In this document: piece by piece, positions 26,165 through 36,309 of the stretch | How positions within the stretch are numbered: position 1 is the stretch's first letter | Layout of the letters: each line of letters opens with the position of its first letter | Origin: Candidatus Magasanikiibacteriota bacterium | GTDB lineage: Bacteria > Patescibacteriota > Patescibacteriia > Magasanikbacterales > GWA2-37-8 | Assembly (NCBI GenBank): GCA_016189025.1 | Contig: JACPGS010000030.1 | Location: 1-37,245 of the forward strand | DNA length: 37,245 nucleotides | Direction: 5' to 3' | Position numbers and translations under genes: made by a program | The notes under the pieces: generated by a model | Seen by the model: the letters and a program-made list of their open reading frames with translations, nothing else | The model's database searches: none | What the model was told of the DNA's origin: nothing

Positions 26165-27244
26165 TTAGGGGAAGCGATAATATTCCAGTATATCGGCGCC
26201 GCAGGGTTCGGCGGTAATAAGCTGAAGGCGATCGGCGAACATCGCCGGATCGCGGACAAAATTCAGGCCGGCGCCGAATTTTTTGCGCGAGCGAATCAGC
26301 AGCCATTCTTGCCCGATACTCTCTTCTAAACATTGGGTAAATACCTCGGCCCCACCCTCCACCATTACGCTGGTGATCTGGCGGACGGCAAGTTGCGTCA
26401 GTACGTCAGCCAAACGGAAACGTCCGGCCGAGGCAGGCAGAGTAATAATTTCGGCAGGTGATGACAAGGCGAGGCGTTTGGCCGCGGGAGCGGCGTCGGC
26501 AGTGATAATTAAACAATGCGGGTCAGCCAGCACCTTGGCTTTAAGAGGTATCTGGAGTTTCCCGTCCAGCACCACGCGCCAGGGATTGCGCGGCACCACT
26601 CCTTCGGGCGGAAAGCGCACCGTCAGCCGGGGATCGTCCGAGAGTACGGTGCCGGCGCCGACCAGCACCGCGTCGTAGCGCTGGCGCAAGGCCTGGACCA
26701 AACGCAGCGCCTCGGAGCCGCTGATTGGCGTTGACCGGCCGGCAGTTTTGGAAATTTTATCATCCGCGCTCACGGCCGCCTTTACTAAAACATAAGGAGT
26801 GCCGGCAGTAATCCAGTGGCAGTAGATTTTGTTTTGCGCGCGCGCGGCCGCTTCCTCTACGCCGGCGATTACCCTAAGGCCGGCTGCCTGGAGTCGTGCG
26901 CCGCCCCCTCCGGCCACCCGGGGGTTAGGATCAGCCATGGCATATACTACCCGCTTAATTCCGGCAGCCATAATTGCTTCGGTACAGGGCGGCGTTTGAC
27001 CCTGGTGATTACAGGGTTCTAGCGTAATATAGAGGGTGGCGCCGCTTGGATCGTGCCGGGCGCCGCGCGCCGCCCTGAGCGCCGCTGCCTCGGCGTGCTC
27101 CTGCCCGTAGCGCGCGTGCCACCCTTCGCCGATAATTTTGTCATCCTTAACTAAAACTGCCCCGGCCAAAGGGTTCGGGGCGACCCAGCCGGCGCCGCGC
27201 TCGGAGAGCGCCAAAGCGCGGCGCATGAAGTTTTGGTCTGACAC
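26165..27244 (-). CDS. ribD: Bifunctional diaminohydroxyphosphoribosylaminopyrimidine deaminase/reductase
   Basis: HAEAAAL; TLYITLEPCNHQGQTPPC; reductase domain VLVGAGTVLSDDPRLTVR. GTG start 27244 inferred from the ribBA stop. Confidence 0.93.
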   Translation of the reverse strand: MSDQNFMRRALALSERGAGWVAPNPLAGAVLVKDDKIIGEGWHARYGQEHAEAAALRAARGARHDPSGATLYITLEPCNHQGQTPPCTEAIMAAGIKRVVYAMADPNPRVAGGGGARLQAAGLRVIAGVEEAAARAQNKIYCHWITAGTPYVLVKAAVSADDKISKTAGRSTPISGSEALRLVQALRQRYDAVLVGAGTVLSDDPRLTVRFPPEGVVPRNPWRVVLDGKLQIPLKAKVLADPHCLIITADAAPAAKRLALSSPAEIITLPASAGRFRLADVLTQLAVRQITSVMVEGGAEVFTQCLEESIGQEWLLIRSRKKFGAGLNFVRDPAMFADRLQLITAEPCGADILEYYRFP

Positions 27245-27248
27245 AGTT

Positions 27249-28460
27249 TTAAGCGCCGAGATAATGTTCCAGATAATGTCCCAGCTTATCGCGTTTGGTT
27301 TTAAGATAGGCAATATTATGTTGATTGGGGGCAATTTCCAGGGGCACGCGTTCTACAATTTCCAGTCCGTACGTTTTAATTCCTTCCCACTTGGTGGGAT
27401 TGTTGGTTAACAGGCGCAGTTGGCTGATGCCAAGGTCGCGTAAAATCTGGCAGCCGATGCCGTAGTCGCGTTCGTCTACCCGGTATCCCAGCGTCAGGTT
27501 GGCTTCGGCGGTATCTAATCCTTCGTCTTGCAGCGCATAGGCGCGCAGCTTGCTCCCGAGCCCGATGCCGCGCCCTTCCTGGCGCATGTAGAGCAGCACG
27601 CCCTGGCCGGCTTCCTCAATCAGATTCAGCGCGCGTTGTAGCTGCGGCCCGCAGTCGCAGCGCAGCGACCCTAAAGTGTCGCCAGTAACGCAAGAGGAAT
27701 GCACGCGCACTAATACCGGATCGTTATTTGCCCAGCTCCCTTTAACCAGGGCCAGATGAATTTCCTGGGTAGGAGTTTCGCGGTAACTCACCAGTTGAAA
27801 ATCGCCATATTGGGTCGGCAGTTTAACGGTGGTAATTTTTTCAATCAGCGTCTCGTGCTGCAGCCGGTACTGAATCAGCTGCTGAATAGAGATTATTTTT
27901 AAGTTAAGTTGCCGGGCGAGGGCGGCTAGTTCCAGCCGGCGCGCCATGCTGCCGTCGGCATTCATAATCTCGCAGATTACCCCCGCGGGCGCTAGGCCGG
28001 CCAGGCGCGCCAAGTCCACCGCTGCTTCGGTGTGCCCGGCGCGGCGCAATACCCCGCCGGCTTTGGCAATCAGGGGAAAAATATGACCGGGCCGGAGTAA
28101 ATCCTCTGGTTTGGTCGCGGGGTTAAGAAGCTGCCGAATTGTTAAGGCGCGGTCGCGGGCTGAAATGCCGGTGGTAACCTCCGAGTGCCGCGCATCTACC
28201 GATACGGTAAAGGCAGTGCGCGCCGGCGCCCCGCCCTCTTCCGCCATCAGTGGCAGTTTTAATTCCCGGCAGCGCGCGGCAGTAAGCGGCGCGCAAATCA
28301 GCCCCCGGCCGTGGGTGGCCATAAAGTTAATGACCTCGGGGGTGGCATGTTCGGCGGCTATCACAAAATCCCCCTCGTTTTCGCGGTCTTCGTCGTCTAC
28401 CACGATTACCACTTGACCGCGTTTAATTTCCGCCAGGGCTTCGGCAACGGTGTTGAACAT
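27249..28460 (-). CDS. ribBA: Bifunctional DHBP synthase/GTP cyclohydrolase II
   Basis: [62 protein letters not shown]. Confidence 0.97.
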   Translation of the reverse strand: MFNTVAEALAEIKRGQVVIVVDDEDRENEGDFVIAAEHATPEVINFMATHGRGLICAPLTAARCRELKLPLMAEEGGAPARTAFTVSVDARHSEVTTGISARDRALTIRQLLNPATKPEDLLRPGHIFPLIAKAGGVLRRAGHTEAAVDLARLAGLAPAGVICEIMNADGSMARRLELAALARQLNLKIISIQQLIQYRLQHETLIEKITTVKLPTQYGDFQLVSYRETPTQEIHLALVKGSWANNDPVLVRVHSSCVTGDTLGSLRCDCGPQLQRALNLIEEAGQGVLLYMRQEGRGIGLGSKLRAYALQDEGLDTAEANLTLGYRVDERDYGIGCQILRDLGISQLRLLTNNPTKWEGIKTYGLEIVERVPLEIAPNQHNIAYLKTKRDKLGHYLEHYLGA

Positions 28461-28472
28461 ACGGTGGTTATG

Positions 28473-28593
28473 TCATTCCCGCCCCCGTGTCATTCCCGCA
28501 TAAGCGGGAATCCACGAGGGTAAACTCCAGCGGGAATCCAGGATTAGAACTAAATTACAATATTCTAGATTCCCAATCAAGTTGGGAATGACA
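28473..28593. repeat. Cluster of REP-like palindromes
   Basis: TCATTCCCGCATAAGCGGGAATCCA plus flanking half-units and ATTCCCAATCAAGTTGGGAAT. Confidence 0.75.
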
Positions 28594-28600
28594 GTTGGTC

Positions 28601-29158
28601 TCACTTTAACAAAGGAGCATACTGTTGCCGCAGTTTGGCGATTTTGGGGTTAATCACGGCACGGCAGTAAGGCGCCTCGGAATTATTGCGGTAGTAATTC
28701 TGATGATAGTCTTCCGCCGGATAAAAAACCTCCAGTGGTTTTACCTCCGTAATCACCGGCTGATCAAAGGTTTTTTCATCAGTGAGTTTTTTGATAAAAG
28801 ATTCTACGGCGGTTTTTTGCGCCTCGGTAGTATAGTAAATTGCCGAACGGTATTGGGTGCCGACATCATTACCCTGGCGGTTAGGCGTGGTCGGATCGTG
28901 GGAAGTGAAAAAGACCGCCAGCAGATTATCCAGGGTAATTATGCTCGGATCAAATTCTACTTTAATTACTTCGGCGTGGCCAGTCGCCTCGCTGCTCACC
29001 TGCTGATACGTCGGATTCGGCATTTTACCTCCGGTATAGCCGGATACTACCGCAGTTACGCCGCGCAGCATTTGGAACACCGCTTCCAGACACCAAAAAC
29101 ACCCGCCGCCGAAGACGATAGTTTGGGAAGAGTTATTTGATGCCACAAGAAATGTCAT
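28601..29158 (-). CDS. msrA: Peptide-methionine (S)-S-oxide reductase
   Basis: GGGCFWCLEAVFQMLRGV; GHAEVIKVEFDP; start refined to 29158 because the longer ORF reads through a REP. Confidence 0.95.
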   Translation of the reverse strand: MTFLVASNNSSQTIVFGGGCFWCLEAVFQMLRGVTAVVSGYTGGKMPNPTYQQVSSEATGHAEVIKVEFDPSIITLDNLLAVFFTSHDPTTPNRQGNDVGTQYRSAIYYTTEAQKTAVESFIKKLTDEKTFDQPVITEVKPLEVFYPAEDYHQNYYRNNSEAPYCRAVINPKIAKLRQQYAPLLK

Positions 29159-29179
29159 TCCCGCGCCAGCGGGAATCCA
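29154..29179. repeat. REP-like palindrome at the msrA 5' end
   Basis: GTCATTCCCGCGCCAGCGGGAATCCA. Confidence 0.75.
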
Positions 29180-29186
29180 GTTATTT

Positions 29187-29810
29187 TTAGGTACGCCAGT
29201 TGGATCGTTTCCACTCAATCAACCGTCCGGCTTTTTTTTCCATTGTATCCGCCGGGCGCAGATAGCGCGCCAGGGGAGAGGGAAAAATCAATTGATGCGG
29301 CGCTTCATCGATTGCTTCGGCGATGTAGTCTAAATTCTCTTCGGCCGTAATCCAGCCGGCGCCGAACCGCGCTAAATTAACCGGGCGGGAGAATGAACGC
29401 AAAACCTTGGCGCCGGTTTGATTAACAAAGTATTCGTGGAAATAGGAAACCGCCAATTCGCGCACCGTTTTATAAACCGGATCGCGCCAGCGCAGGGTGG
29501 CATGGTTGGTTTTGCTGATGGCGCCCCAGCGGTGGTGTCTTTTATACAACGTTACCACATGATCATCGTCGCCGGCGGCTTTGAGGTCAAGCACCAGCGG
29601 CGGCTCATCGTGGAGCCAAAGCGCCACCGCGGCACACAGCGCGCCCTCCAGACAATGCATTTTGCCCGCGCGCAACGCCCGCCGCGGCGACATATAGGTA
29701 TCGCCCCGCTTTTCCCAATTGATCGGGAATTTGTCCAGCCAATTTTGGATTTTTATCGGGGTAGTGAGGGGTTTAAAAATAGCGAGTTCAGATTTGGTCA
29801 GGCCGAACAT
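29187..29810 (-). CDS. Hypothetical protein, transglutaminase-like Cys-His arrangement
   Basis: GKMHCLEGALCAAVALWLH...PLVLDLKAAGDDDHVVTLYK. Confidence 0.55.
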   Translation of the reverse strand: MFGLTKSELAIFKPLTTPIKIQNWLDKFPINWEKRGDTYMSPRRALRAGKMHCLEGALCAAVALWLHDEPPLVLDLKAAGDDDHVVTLYKRHHRWGAISKTNHATLRWRDPVYKTVRELAVSYFHEYFVNQTGAKVLRSFSRPVNLARFGAGWITAEENLDYIAEAIDEAPHQLIFPSPLARYLRPADTMEKKAGRLIEWKRSNWRT

Positions 29811-29831
29811 AGTTGAGTTCTTAAGTCATCG

Positions 29832-30278
29832 TTAGTTTTTTCGCATCAGCCACCAGCGCTTTTTGCTCCCTAGCGCAAAGGGATCGCGGATCGCCCGCAC
29901 TGGTTTGAAGCCAAGTTTTTGGTGAGCGCGGAGCGACGGCCGATTGGTTTCTTTTACTAGAGCAATTATTGGTAATCCCCGGGAGGCGCGCTCTAGCGCC
30001 CGGTAGAGCCGCTCGCCGATCCCCCGGCGCCGGTATTTTGGCTCTACTACCCAATCCACAATTTTTACTTCATCATTCCTGGTTTTAAGCGCAACAATGG
30101 CGCCGATTAATCGTTGGGCATCGCGGGCTATCCAAGCGTAGCCGAAGCGGACGTAAAAGGCGATATCATAGGGGCTGGTGATGTTGGAGGCGCGCCACAC
30201 CCGCTGTTCCAGGCGCCGAATCGCCTGGCTCTCCTTAGGTTTTGCCCGGGCGAGGGTGATCATATACAGCTTAGTCAA
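29832..30278 (-). CDS. GNAT-family N-acetyltransferase
   Basis: VDWVVEPKYRRRGIGERLYRALE; LVKETNRPSLRAHQKLGFKPV. Confidence 0.9.
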   Translation of the reverse strand: MTKLYMITLARAKPKESQAIRRLEQRVWRASNITSPYDIAFYVRFGYAWIARDAQRLIGAIVALKTRNDEVKIVDWVVEPKYRRRGIGERLYRALERASRGLPIIALVKETNRPSLRAHQKLGFKPVRAIRDPFALGSKKRWWLMRKN

Positions 30279-31054
30279 CTAGACATTTTAACCCGAGCAA
30301 CTTCTTTAATTTTTGCTTGGATTTTTTCCTTGAATTTTTTACCGATATTATTAAACAAGGTTAGCAATTCCTCAAAGGTGTTTTCACCGCCAAGAAAATC
30401 CCAGTATTCTTTACCAACCAAAAATTCTTTTCCCTGATCTAAGACACCCTGCTCGGTAAAACGTTTGTAAGGTTGCGGGTGGTATGGGTTATATGGAAAA
30501 GCGAGGAAAACTTTGATCTGGCTTCGGCGGCGCGCTACCCATTCCAGAAGTTTCGTTTTTGATTTGGTAAAAACATCAATGTTTGGCTTTACGGTTTTGA
30601 TTTCAAAATAATGTTCTTGGCCGCTGCGTCGCATATAGAAATCGGCTATTCTCCCCTCTTTTTGTACTTTTCCATCACTTGCTGAAGCCATTAGCACGAG
30701 TCTAACTTCCTGTTCATGGTCAACTTTCTTTTCTCCGCTTCTCAATTTTCGTATAATGTTATCAATTACCGATCTTTGCTCACGCGATATAACACCCCCA
30801 ATATCATACTTCGTAAAACACTCATCGGCGGTTTCTTCGGCGAGGATTTTTGAAACATCCTCATAAATAGACATACCGAGTGTTGTGTTAATAGAATGTA
30901 AAAATGAATATGCTGCAACCTGTTCGCTATTTTGAATAAGCCGAATAAGAAAAGGCATCGAGGAAGTTTCGCGAGCGTAACGACGCAGTTTATCCTCGAT
31001 TTTCTTTTCAAGTAATGCCGCGATTTTCTCTTTTTGTGAATTTGATAAAGCCAT
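30275..31054 (-). CDS. TdeIII-like type II restriction endonuclease
   Basis: Resembles TdeIII-family N-terminus; IADFYMRRSGQEHYFEIKTVKPNIDVF (PD-(D/E)XK-type D...ExK); adjacent methyltransferase. Confidence 0.75.
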   Translation of the reverse strand: MALSNSQKEKIAALLEKKIEDKLRRYARETSSMPFLIRLIQNSEQVAAYSFLHSINTTLGMSIYEDVSKILAEETADECFTKYDIGGVISREQRSVIDNIIRKLRSGEKKVDHEQEVRLVLMASASDGKVQKEGRIADFYMRRSGQEHYFEIKTVKPNIDVFTKSKTKLLEWVARRRSQIKVFLAFPYNPYHPQPYKRFTEQGVLDQGKEFLVGKEYWDFLGGENTFEELLTLFNNIGKKFKEKIQAKIKEVARVKMSS

Positions 31055-31055
31055 A

Positions 31056-32648
31056 TTATTTTGTATTTTTGAAATGAAATATAATTTCCGAATAGGGGGA
31101 CTTATCCCGTTCGGTTCTGTTTAATACCGGCCGCTTGAACTGATTAACGATACTCATACCGGATCGTTCCGCAATAGCAGGATATAAATTATATTTATCA
31201 TTGGCAACAAGAAACACATCAAAATCATCGGCCAGATATTTTCTGCAATTGAGTAAAACTTTGGAAATCCCGTCAACGTAGGATTCGCGCGCTTCCGCGC
31301 CTTGGCCTTTGTAGAGTGGCCCTATTTCGAGTTCGTCTCTTCGTTCAAACCCAAAAAGATCGTAGGCGTAAGCGTGTTGCTCATGATAATCAATTTGGCC
31401 GACATAAGGCGGCGAAGTGAAGATGCCATTAATTTTTTGTTCTCTTAAAATCTCATGGAATTTTTTATTTCTTTTTTCTACTTCCTTAAAAATATCCACG
31501 GTTCTTGAGTCTGCCGGAAGAATGGCATAATGCGAGTTTGTCTTTAGTTTTGCAAAAGTTTTGAGCCGATATACTGTATCAATCGCGTAACGATCAAACC
31601 ATTCTTTTATTGAGAGAAGCGGCTTGCAAATTTTTTTGTGCTTCCAACAGTAGTAAGTCGTAATCTGCGGCTCTTTGAGAGTGGCTAAATCCGAATGTGT
31701 CGTGGCGCGGCACGACCTAATAGTGCGGCTTAAAATCACCGCCAGAATTTTTTTATTTTTAATGTCTTTGATTTTTTTAATCTGGGCAAAGGCGAAATCA
31801 ATTTCTTGACGAACATTTTTGATGTACCATTTATCCAGGAAAGTTTTACCGGAGGAATGATTTAGTTCGATACCATATTTTTTAACCAGAGCATTATAAA
31901 TCTTTAGAAACTCCCCTTCTTTTTCCAGGGCATATTTATTCTCGTTTATTTGTCCTCTTTGAATTTTATATTTGAACGCTGGACTGGGGAAGTATTTATA
32001 ATTAAAATCAGCTAGGCGGGCTAATAGCGCATTCTCAAAGGCCCCAATTTTGCTGTCTGTTTCGTAGTTTGCAATCGCCTGGTTTATTTTTTTTACCTCA
32101 TTTTCAAGTGAGGCAACATCGTGAGTTGATAATTTTGTTTCGGTAATCATGCAATTAAAATTGGATATATCAATGCCAATCGCATGCATACCTATTTCAT
32201 GTGCTTGTACTAAGGTGGTGCCCGAACCGGAAAATGGATCAAGAATTATATCTCCCGGTCGGAAATAAACATCCTTTTTAAAATCATCGGTATGGTCGTC
32301 AATAAAATATTGAACGAGCTGGGGGATAAACTTGCCTTTGTAGGGATGTAGCCGATGAACATGTTTAGTAGTATCTTTTTCGCGAAGATGGTCAAAAGAC
32401 AATGCCCAATTCAAATCGTCGCCCAGCCGTTTTTTCCAGCTTATTTCCCGTTGCCATCGATATGAATCATAGTAATTCTTTAGGTCGCTTAGATTAACAA
32501 ATACTGTGTTACCACCGTTATGCTTTTTCACCTTTCCGTACTGGACAAGGTACGAGATATTTGATTCGCTAACATCACGCTTGAGAAAGTCGCTTGCCCA
32601 TTGGCCAGCTTGTTTAATCGTGAGGAGTTGTTGATTCGTTTGTTGCAT
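31056..32648 (-). CDS. Site-specific DNA methyltransferase with TSPPY motif
   Basis: ILDPFSGSGTTLVQAHEIGMHAIGIDIS and GIFTSPPYVGQIDYHEQHAYAY; N-terminal HTH-like segment. Confidence 0.92.
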   Translation of the reverse strand: MQQTNQQLLTIKQAGQWASDFLKRDVSESNISYLVQYGKVKKHNGGNTVFVNLSDLKNYYDSYRWQREISWKKRLGDDLNWALSFDHLREKDTTKHVHRLHPYKGKFIPQLVQYFIDDHTDDFKKDVYFRPGDIILDPFSGSGTTLVQAHEIGMHAIGIDISNFNCMITETKLSTHDVASLENEVKKINQAIANYETDSKIGAFENALLARLADFNYKYFPSPAFKYKIQRGQINENKYALEKEGEFLKIYNALVKKYGIELNHSSGKTFLDKWYIKNVRQEIDFAFAQIKKIKDIKNKKILAVILSRTIRSCRATTHSDLATLKEPQITTYYCWKHKKICKPLLSIKEWFDRYAIDTVYRLKTFAKLKTNSHYAILPADSRTVDIFKEVEKRNKKFHEILREQKINGIFTSPPYVGQIDYHEQHAYAYDLFGFERRDELEIGPLYKGQGAEARESYVDGISKVLLNCRKYLADDFDVFLVANDKYNLYPAIAERSGMSIVNQFKRPVLNRTERDKSPYSEIIFHFKNTK

Positions 32649-32732
32649 ACTTAACTTACCAATTAATACTTGTGAGTATCGGCTTTGTAATTCTCAACCC
32701 CCCTAGTTTTTCGCAGGTTAAAATTTAAAACT

Positions 32733-32820
32733 TGGCGGTGAGGGTGAGATTCGAACTCACGAGGCCTTGCGGCCTGACGGTTTTCAAGACCGTTGCCTTA
32801 AACCACTCGGCCACCTCACC
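32733..32820 (-). tRNA. tRNA-Ser (TGA)
   Basis: GGTGAGGTGGCCGAGTGGTTTAAGGC...CTTGAAA...GAGTTCGAATCTCACCCTCACCGCCA; CCA encoded. Confidence 0.95.
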
Positions 32821-32855
32821 TGGTCGCTTTACCCTACCACAAAAATACCGGACGC

Positions 32856-35345
32856 TCAAGCGCGGGTTCTCCGCCAGCGCCAGGCCGCGAGCAAAATAAG
32901 GAGGCCGAATACGGTGATGAGAGCGTAAATGGCCGGTGATTTATTTGGTTTTTTCGGCGCCAGCGATAGATTGGCGGTAGACGGTTTTTCTTTGGTAATA
33001 ATTTTAATATCCTGGTCGCCCAGCGGCCAGAGCTCTTGCCCAGACGCGCCTTCTTCAAGAATGCCGGTGATTGCCGCTGACGATCCTTCCGGCAGGCGTT
33101 TTTGGTTTATCCGGGCGCCGCGTTTTAATTGCGCCAGTACTTCGCCGCTGCCGTCATCCAGGTAAAGGCGTCCGCTTTTGATTTCGGTAATTTCCCCGGT
33201 TACTTGTACTAGCGATCCTAAGGGAAAATCAGCCAAATCAGCGATGGTGCTGGTGGCTATTATCAATGCATCTGACACGGACCCCTTGATTTTTTGAATA
33301 TCCTCACGGCGGCGAACATTAATCCGTGGCCGGCCGTTGGCCGTGCTAATTACGCCTTGCACCTGCACCCGGTCGCCGAGAGAGAGCGCCGGGAATAATT
33401 TTTTCGCCGAAAATATTGCGATACCCCCGTCGGCGCCGGTTAAATAAAAGTATTGCGCGCCGAACGTGCCAGGCAGCGCTGCTACCGCGCCGGTGAGTAT
33501 CGCCTTAGTGCCTTTAGTTGCGCTACGAGCCGCCGGAATATTATTGACCAGGGGAGCCGAACCAGCATTGGATTTTTTGGGATTAACGATTGGGCGCGCT
33601 GGTGACTCCTCTTTTTTATCCGTCAGCGGTAATAGTTGGTTAAATTCGCCGGGCGTGGGGCGAGCGCTCCACTGCCAGCCATTTTCCTCTCGCGCGTAGC
33701 TTGCCCCGGCGGGAGCGCGACCATACCGTACGGTGTCCGCCGCTACTCCTTCGGCTGTTTCTAAGGTTACCGCCCCGCCTTCATTGGCGAGAACTAATTT
33801 AGTAATCCGGCGCGGGAAAAGCAGATAATCTTCCGCGGGCGCGACTGTCTCCGCCGGAAGTTCAAAACTGTCTTCGCCGCTATACAACTGCCACCCCGAC
33901 AGGTCAACCGCCGCAGCGCCGCGATTGTAAAGCTCAATAAATTCCTGACTTTCCGCGTCAGCCGGGTTAGGCAGTATTTCGTTGATGACCACCTCGGCCG
34001 GCGGGCGAGCATCAGGCGCCAGAATGTTGATAGTCAGTGGTTTAGCCGAGATGGTGCCGGCCGTGCTGGAGGCGATTATTGCCAGGCGTTGTTCACCGGG
34101 CAAACCAAATCGTCGCTCCACTTGATTGCCGGCAAGCGTCAAGCCGTCGGCAAAATGCCAGGTAAAGTTCAGGCGGCCGCCGCGCGGGTCCAGCGAGCCG
34201 GCAGCGTCCAAGCGCGCTGTTTTGTTTACCTCAATCGTCGGCGGGGCCGAGATGTTCCAGAGCACGTTTACAGTATCGGGCGGTACGATTAAATTAGTCG
34301 TGCCGCGGGTGGGCAGCGCGCTCCAGCGCCATTCTCCTGATTCCGCTAGATTATAGCTCGCACCGGTCGGAGCATCCTGATATGATATGGTCTCGCTGGT
34401 CAGGCCGTTCGGGGCAATGAGGCGTACTGTACTGCTGGTATCACTTAACGTCAGATCACTAAGAGAGCGATTGAGCAGCAAAAATTCGCCTGCTTCCAGG
34501 CGGCCGGCGAGCGCTAGTCTCTGGCGCCCCACGGCCACCTGCCAGCCATCAAGCTGGATTGATTCAGCGGAGCGGTTGAATAATTCAATAAATTCTTCCT
34601 CGCCGCGGCGCGGTTTGGGCAACAGTTCGGAGAGAGCGAGGGTGCTGGTGCTGGCATCTATTGCGGAAGTTGCCGAGGCAACGGGGGTAATGACGATAGC
34701 GGCCGAGTTTTCTTTAGCGGTAGTTTTGTTCAGAAGCGAAGCGGAGGAGGCAGGCGAAACTGCCGAGGCAGTGGTGAGCGCCCCCAGCGAATGTCCGCTG
34801 TCGCGTTCGCGCCAGTTGGCGGCAGTGTAATCAGCGCGCTCCGGCGCCAGGCGCTCGAGCGAGGCGCGGGTGGCAGGCAGGTAAGTAAACTGTTCCACAA
34901 AATTTCCGGCCGTGTCTTTCAGCCCGATTTCCTCGCCTTTTTCCGTCAAACTTCCCCACGACGAATCTAATACTAAACCGGTAAATGCCGGGTAGTCGGC
35001 CCAGAAAGCGGCGGCATTTTGAGCAATGACGGCAAATTGTTGGGGGCCGATAATTGCCGCCGCGGCGCAGGGATTAGCGCGGCAGGCCGGTTTAAGGTTA
35101 TGGCTGGTATTATTTTCCCAAAATTTCCAGCCGGCCAGGTCTATCGGTGCACTCCCGAAATTATATAACTCAATCCATTCCGCCCCGGCCGGCAGGTAAG
35201 CGGCAATTTCGGTGATGGCAATCGTACTCGGCACGGCGGCATAAACTCGTCTGCCCATTACCGCCATTCCGATTAGACCGATAGCCAGGAGCAGCGTCAT
35301 TATCCAGATTTGCCCAGGTAGTTTATCCATAATTTTAATGATCAT
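32856..35345 (-). CDS. Lamin-tail-domain surface protein with PKD-like region, OB-fold-like segment and C-terminal TM anchor
   Basis: Three repeats of the type (I/A)xEIxPxxxxxEWIELYNxxxxxIDLxGW; C-terminal AIYALITVFGLLILLAAWRWRRTRA. Confidence 0.88.
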   Translation of the reverse strand: MIIKIMDKLPGQIWIMTLLLAIGLIGMAVMGRRVYAAVPSTIAITEIAAYLPAGAEWIELYNFGSAPIDLAGWKFWENNTSHNLKPACRANPCAAAAIIGPQQFAVIAQNAAAFWADYPAFTGLVLDSSWGSLTEKGEEIGLKDTAGNFVEQFTYLPATRASLERLAPERADYTAANWRERDSGHSLGALTTASAVSPASSASLLNKTTAKENSAAIVITPVASATSAIDASTSTLALSELLPKPRRGEEEFIELFNRSAESIQLDGWQVAVGRQRLALAGRLEAGEFLLLNRSLSDLTLSDTSSTVRLIAPNGLTSETISYQDAPTGASYNLAESGEWRWSALPTRGTTNLIVPPDTVNVLWNISAPPTIEVNKTARLDAAGSLDPRGGRLNFTWHFADGLTLAGNQVERRFGLPGEQRLAIIASSTAGTISAKPLTINILAPDARPPAEVVINEILPNPADAESQEFIELYNRGAAAVDLSGWQLYSGEDSFELPAETVAPAEDYLLFPRRITKLVLANEGGAVTLETAEGVAADTVRYGRAPAGASYAREENGWQWSARPTPGEFNQLLPLTDKKEESPARPIVNPKKSNAGSAPLVNNIPAARSATKGTKAILTGAVAALPGTFGAQYFYLTGADGGIAIFSAKKLFPALSLGDRVQVQGVISTANGRPRINVRRREDIQKIKGSVSDALIIATSTIADLADFPLGSLVQVTGEITEIKSGRLYLDDGSGEVLAQLKRGARINQKRLPEGSSAAITGILEEGASGQELWPLGDQDIKIITKEKPSTANLSLAPKKPNKSPAIYALITVFGLLILLAAWRWRRTRA

Positions 35346-35404
35346 TTAATTTTATCCACAGTTCAATCTTGACATTTTTTTTAGGTATGATAATTTATTT
35401 ATAG

Positions 35405-35459
35405 AAAAAGGCTTTCGGCCCGTGGTTCATATACCACACTAAGCGGAAAGTCTTTTTTA
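35405..35459. terminator. Bulged bidirectional terminator-like hairpin
   Basis: AAAAAGGCTTTC...GTGGT...ACCAC...GAAAGTCTTTTTT. Confidence 0.7.
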
Positions 35460-35870
35460 TTTTTCCGGGAAAGTAGAGATTAAAAACTTTTGACCAGTAC
35501 GCTTATCTTCCTTAATCTGTACGTAAAATGCGTCTTTCTCCGCAGTACTTCCATAGAAACGATGGAGGATTTCTGATGGATTGTTGGGGTTTTCTTTTGA
35601 CTTCGGAGCAAAGCGTGATTCCTGAATCAGTTCAATAGCACAGCCAAAATACTTCAACCGTCTGAACCTGTCCTGCCATTTTTCTTTGTCAAACAAATGT
35701 TGCCAAAACAGATCAAGAAAGATTTTGTTTTTGTTAAAATAGGCTGACCGCACATAGGTGCGGCGTTTTGATTTACGCTTAATCATAGTGTATAGGTTGT
35801 AAGCCTTTTTCTTTACTTCATGGAAATCTGAACCGGAAAATTTGCGGGTTTTTGTTTGGTAGATTTGCAC
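35457..35870 (-). CDS. Hypothetical protein (basic, 137 aa); nuclease-like C-terminus possible
   Basis: HRFYGSTAEKDAFYVQIKEDKRTGQKFLISTFPEK; no firm family assignment. Confidence 0.5.
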   Translation of the reverse strand: MQIYQTKTRKFSGSDFHEVKKKAYNLYTMIKRKSKRRTYVRSAYFNKNKIFLDLFWQHLFDKEKWQDRFRRLKYFGCAIELIQESRFAPKSKENPNNPSEILHRFYGSTAEKDAFYVQIKEDKRTGQKFLISTFPEK

Positions 35871-36004
35871 AGTTAGTGTATTTTATAATTTAGCATTTCC
35901 CCTAGGATGCTCAGATAAAGTAAAACTAAAAAGTACACCTGTCAAGATGTACTATGGGGATAAAAAAACAGCTCTGTGAGCGGTAGTAGGGGAACCGGGG
36001 CGGT

Positions 36005-36027
36005 CGCTTGAGTAGCGACCGCCCCGA
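36005..36027 (-). terminator. Strong hairpin downstream of the Cys-rich gene
   Basis: Inverted repeat GGGGCGGTCGCT-tgagt-AGCGACCGCCCC. Confidence 0.6.
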
Positions 36028-36036
36028 TTCAGTGGT

Positions 36037-36309
36037 TCACCTCTTCTGCCCGCGCATCGCGAGCCGGAGCGCGCGATCGCGCCCGGCCCGCACGGCCTTG
36101 TGCTGCCGGTGCGCCGCGGCGCCCGGACTGGTGCCGTTGTGACCGGGGCGCGCGTGCTCCTCCAGCCACTTCGCGTCCTGGCAGGCCTTGGCCTGGCAGA
36201 AGCGGAAGCGCACCGGAATCACCTGGCTGCACTCCGGCCCGGCGCACTGGTGGCCGCACCGGCCGCAGTAGTCGGGCCCGTCCGCCGGCAGTGGCGCCGG
36301 GCAGCCCTG
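36037..36309 (-). other. In-frame continuation of the Cys-rich protein after the TAG
   Basis: QGCPAPLPADGPDYCGRCGHQCAGPECSQVIPVRFRFCQAKACQDAKW... stays open to TGA 36037; same frame as 36310-36804. Confidence 0.6.

Noticed and set aside
28460-28600. FMN riboswitch upstream of ribBA
   Set aside because: No RFN-element conserved blocks; only REP-like palindromes.
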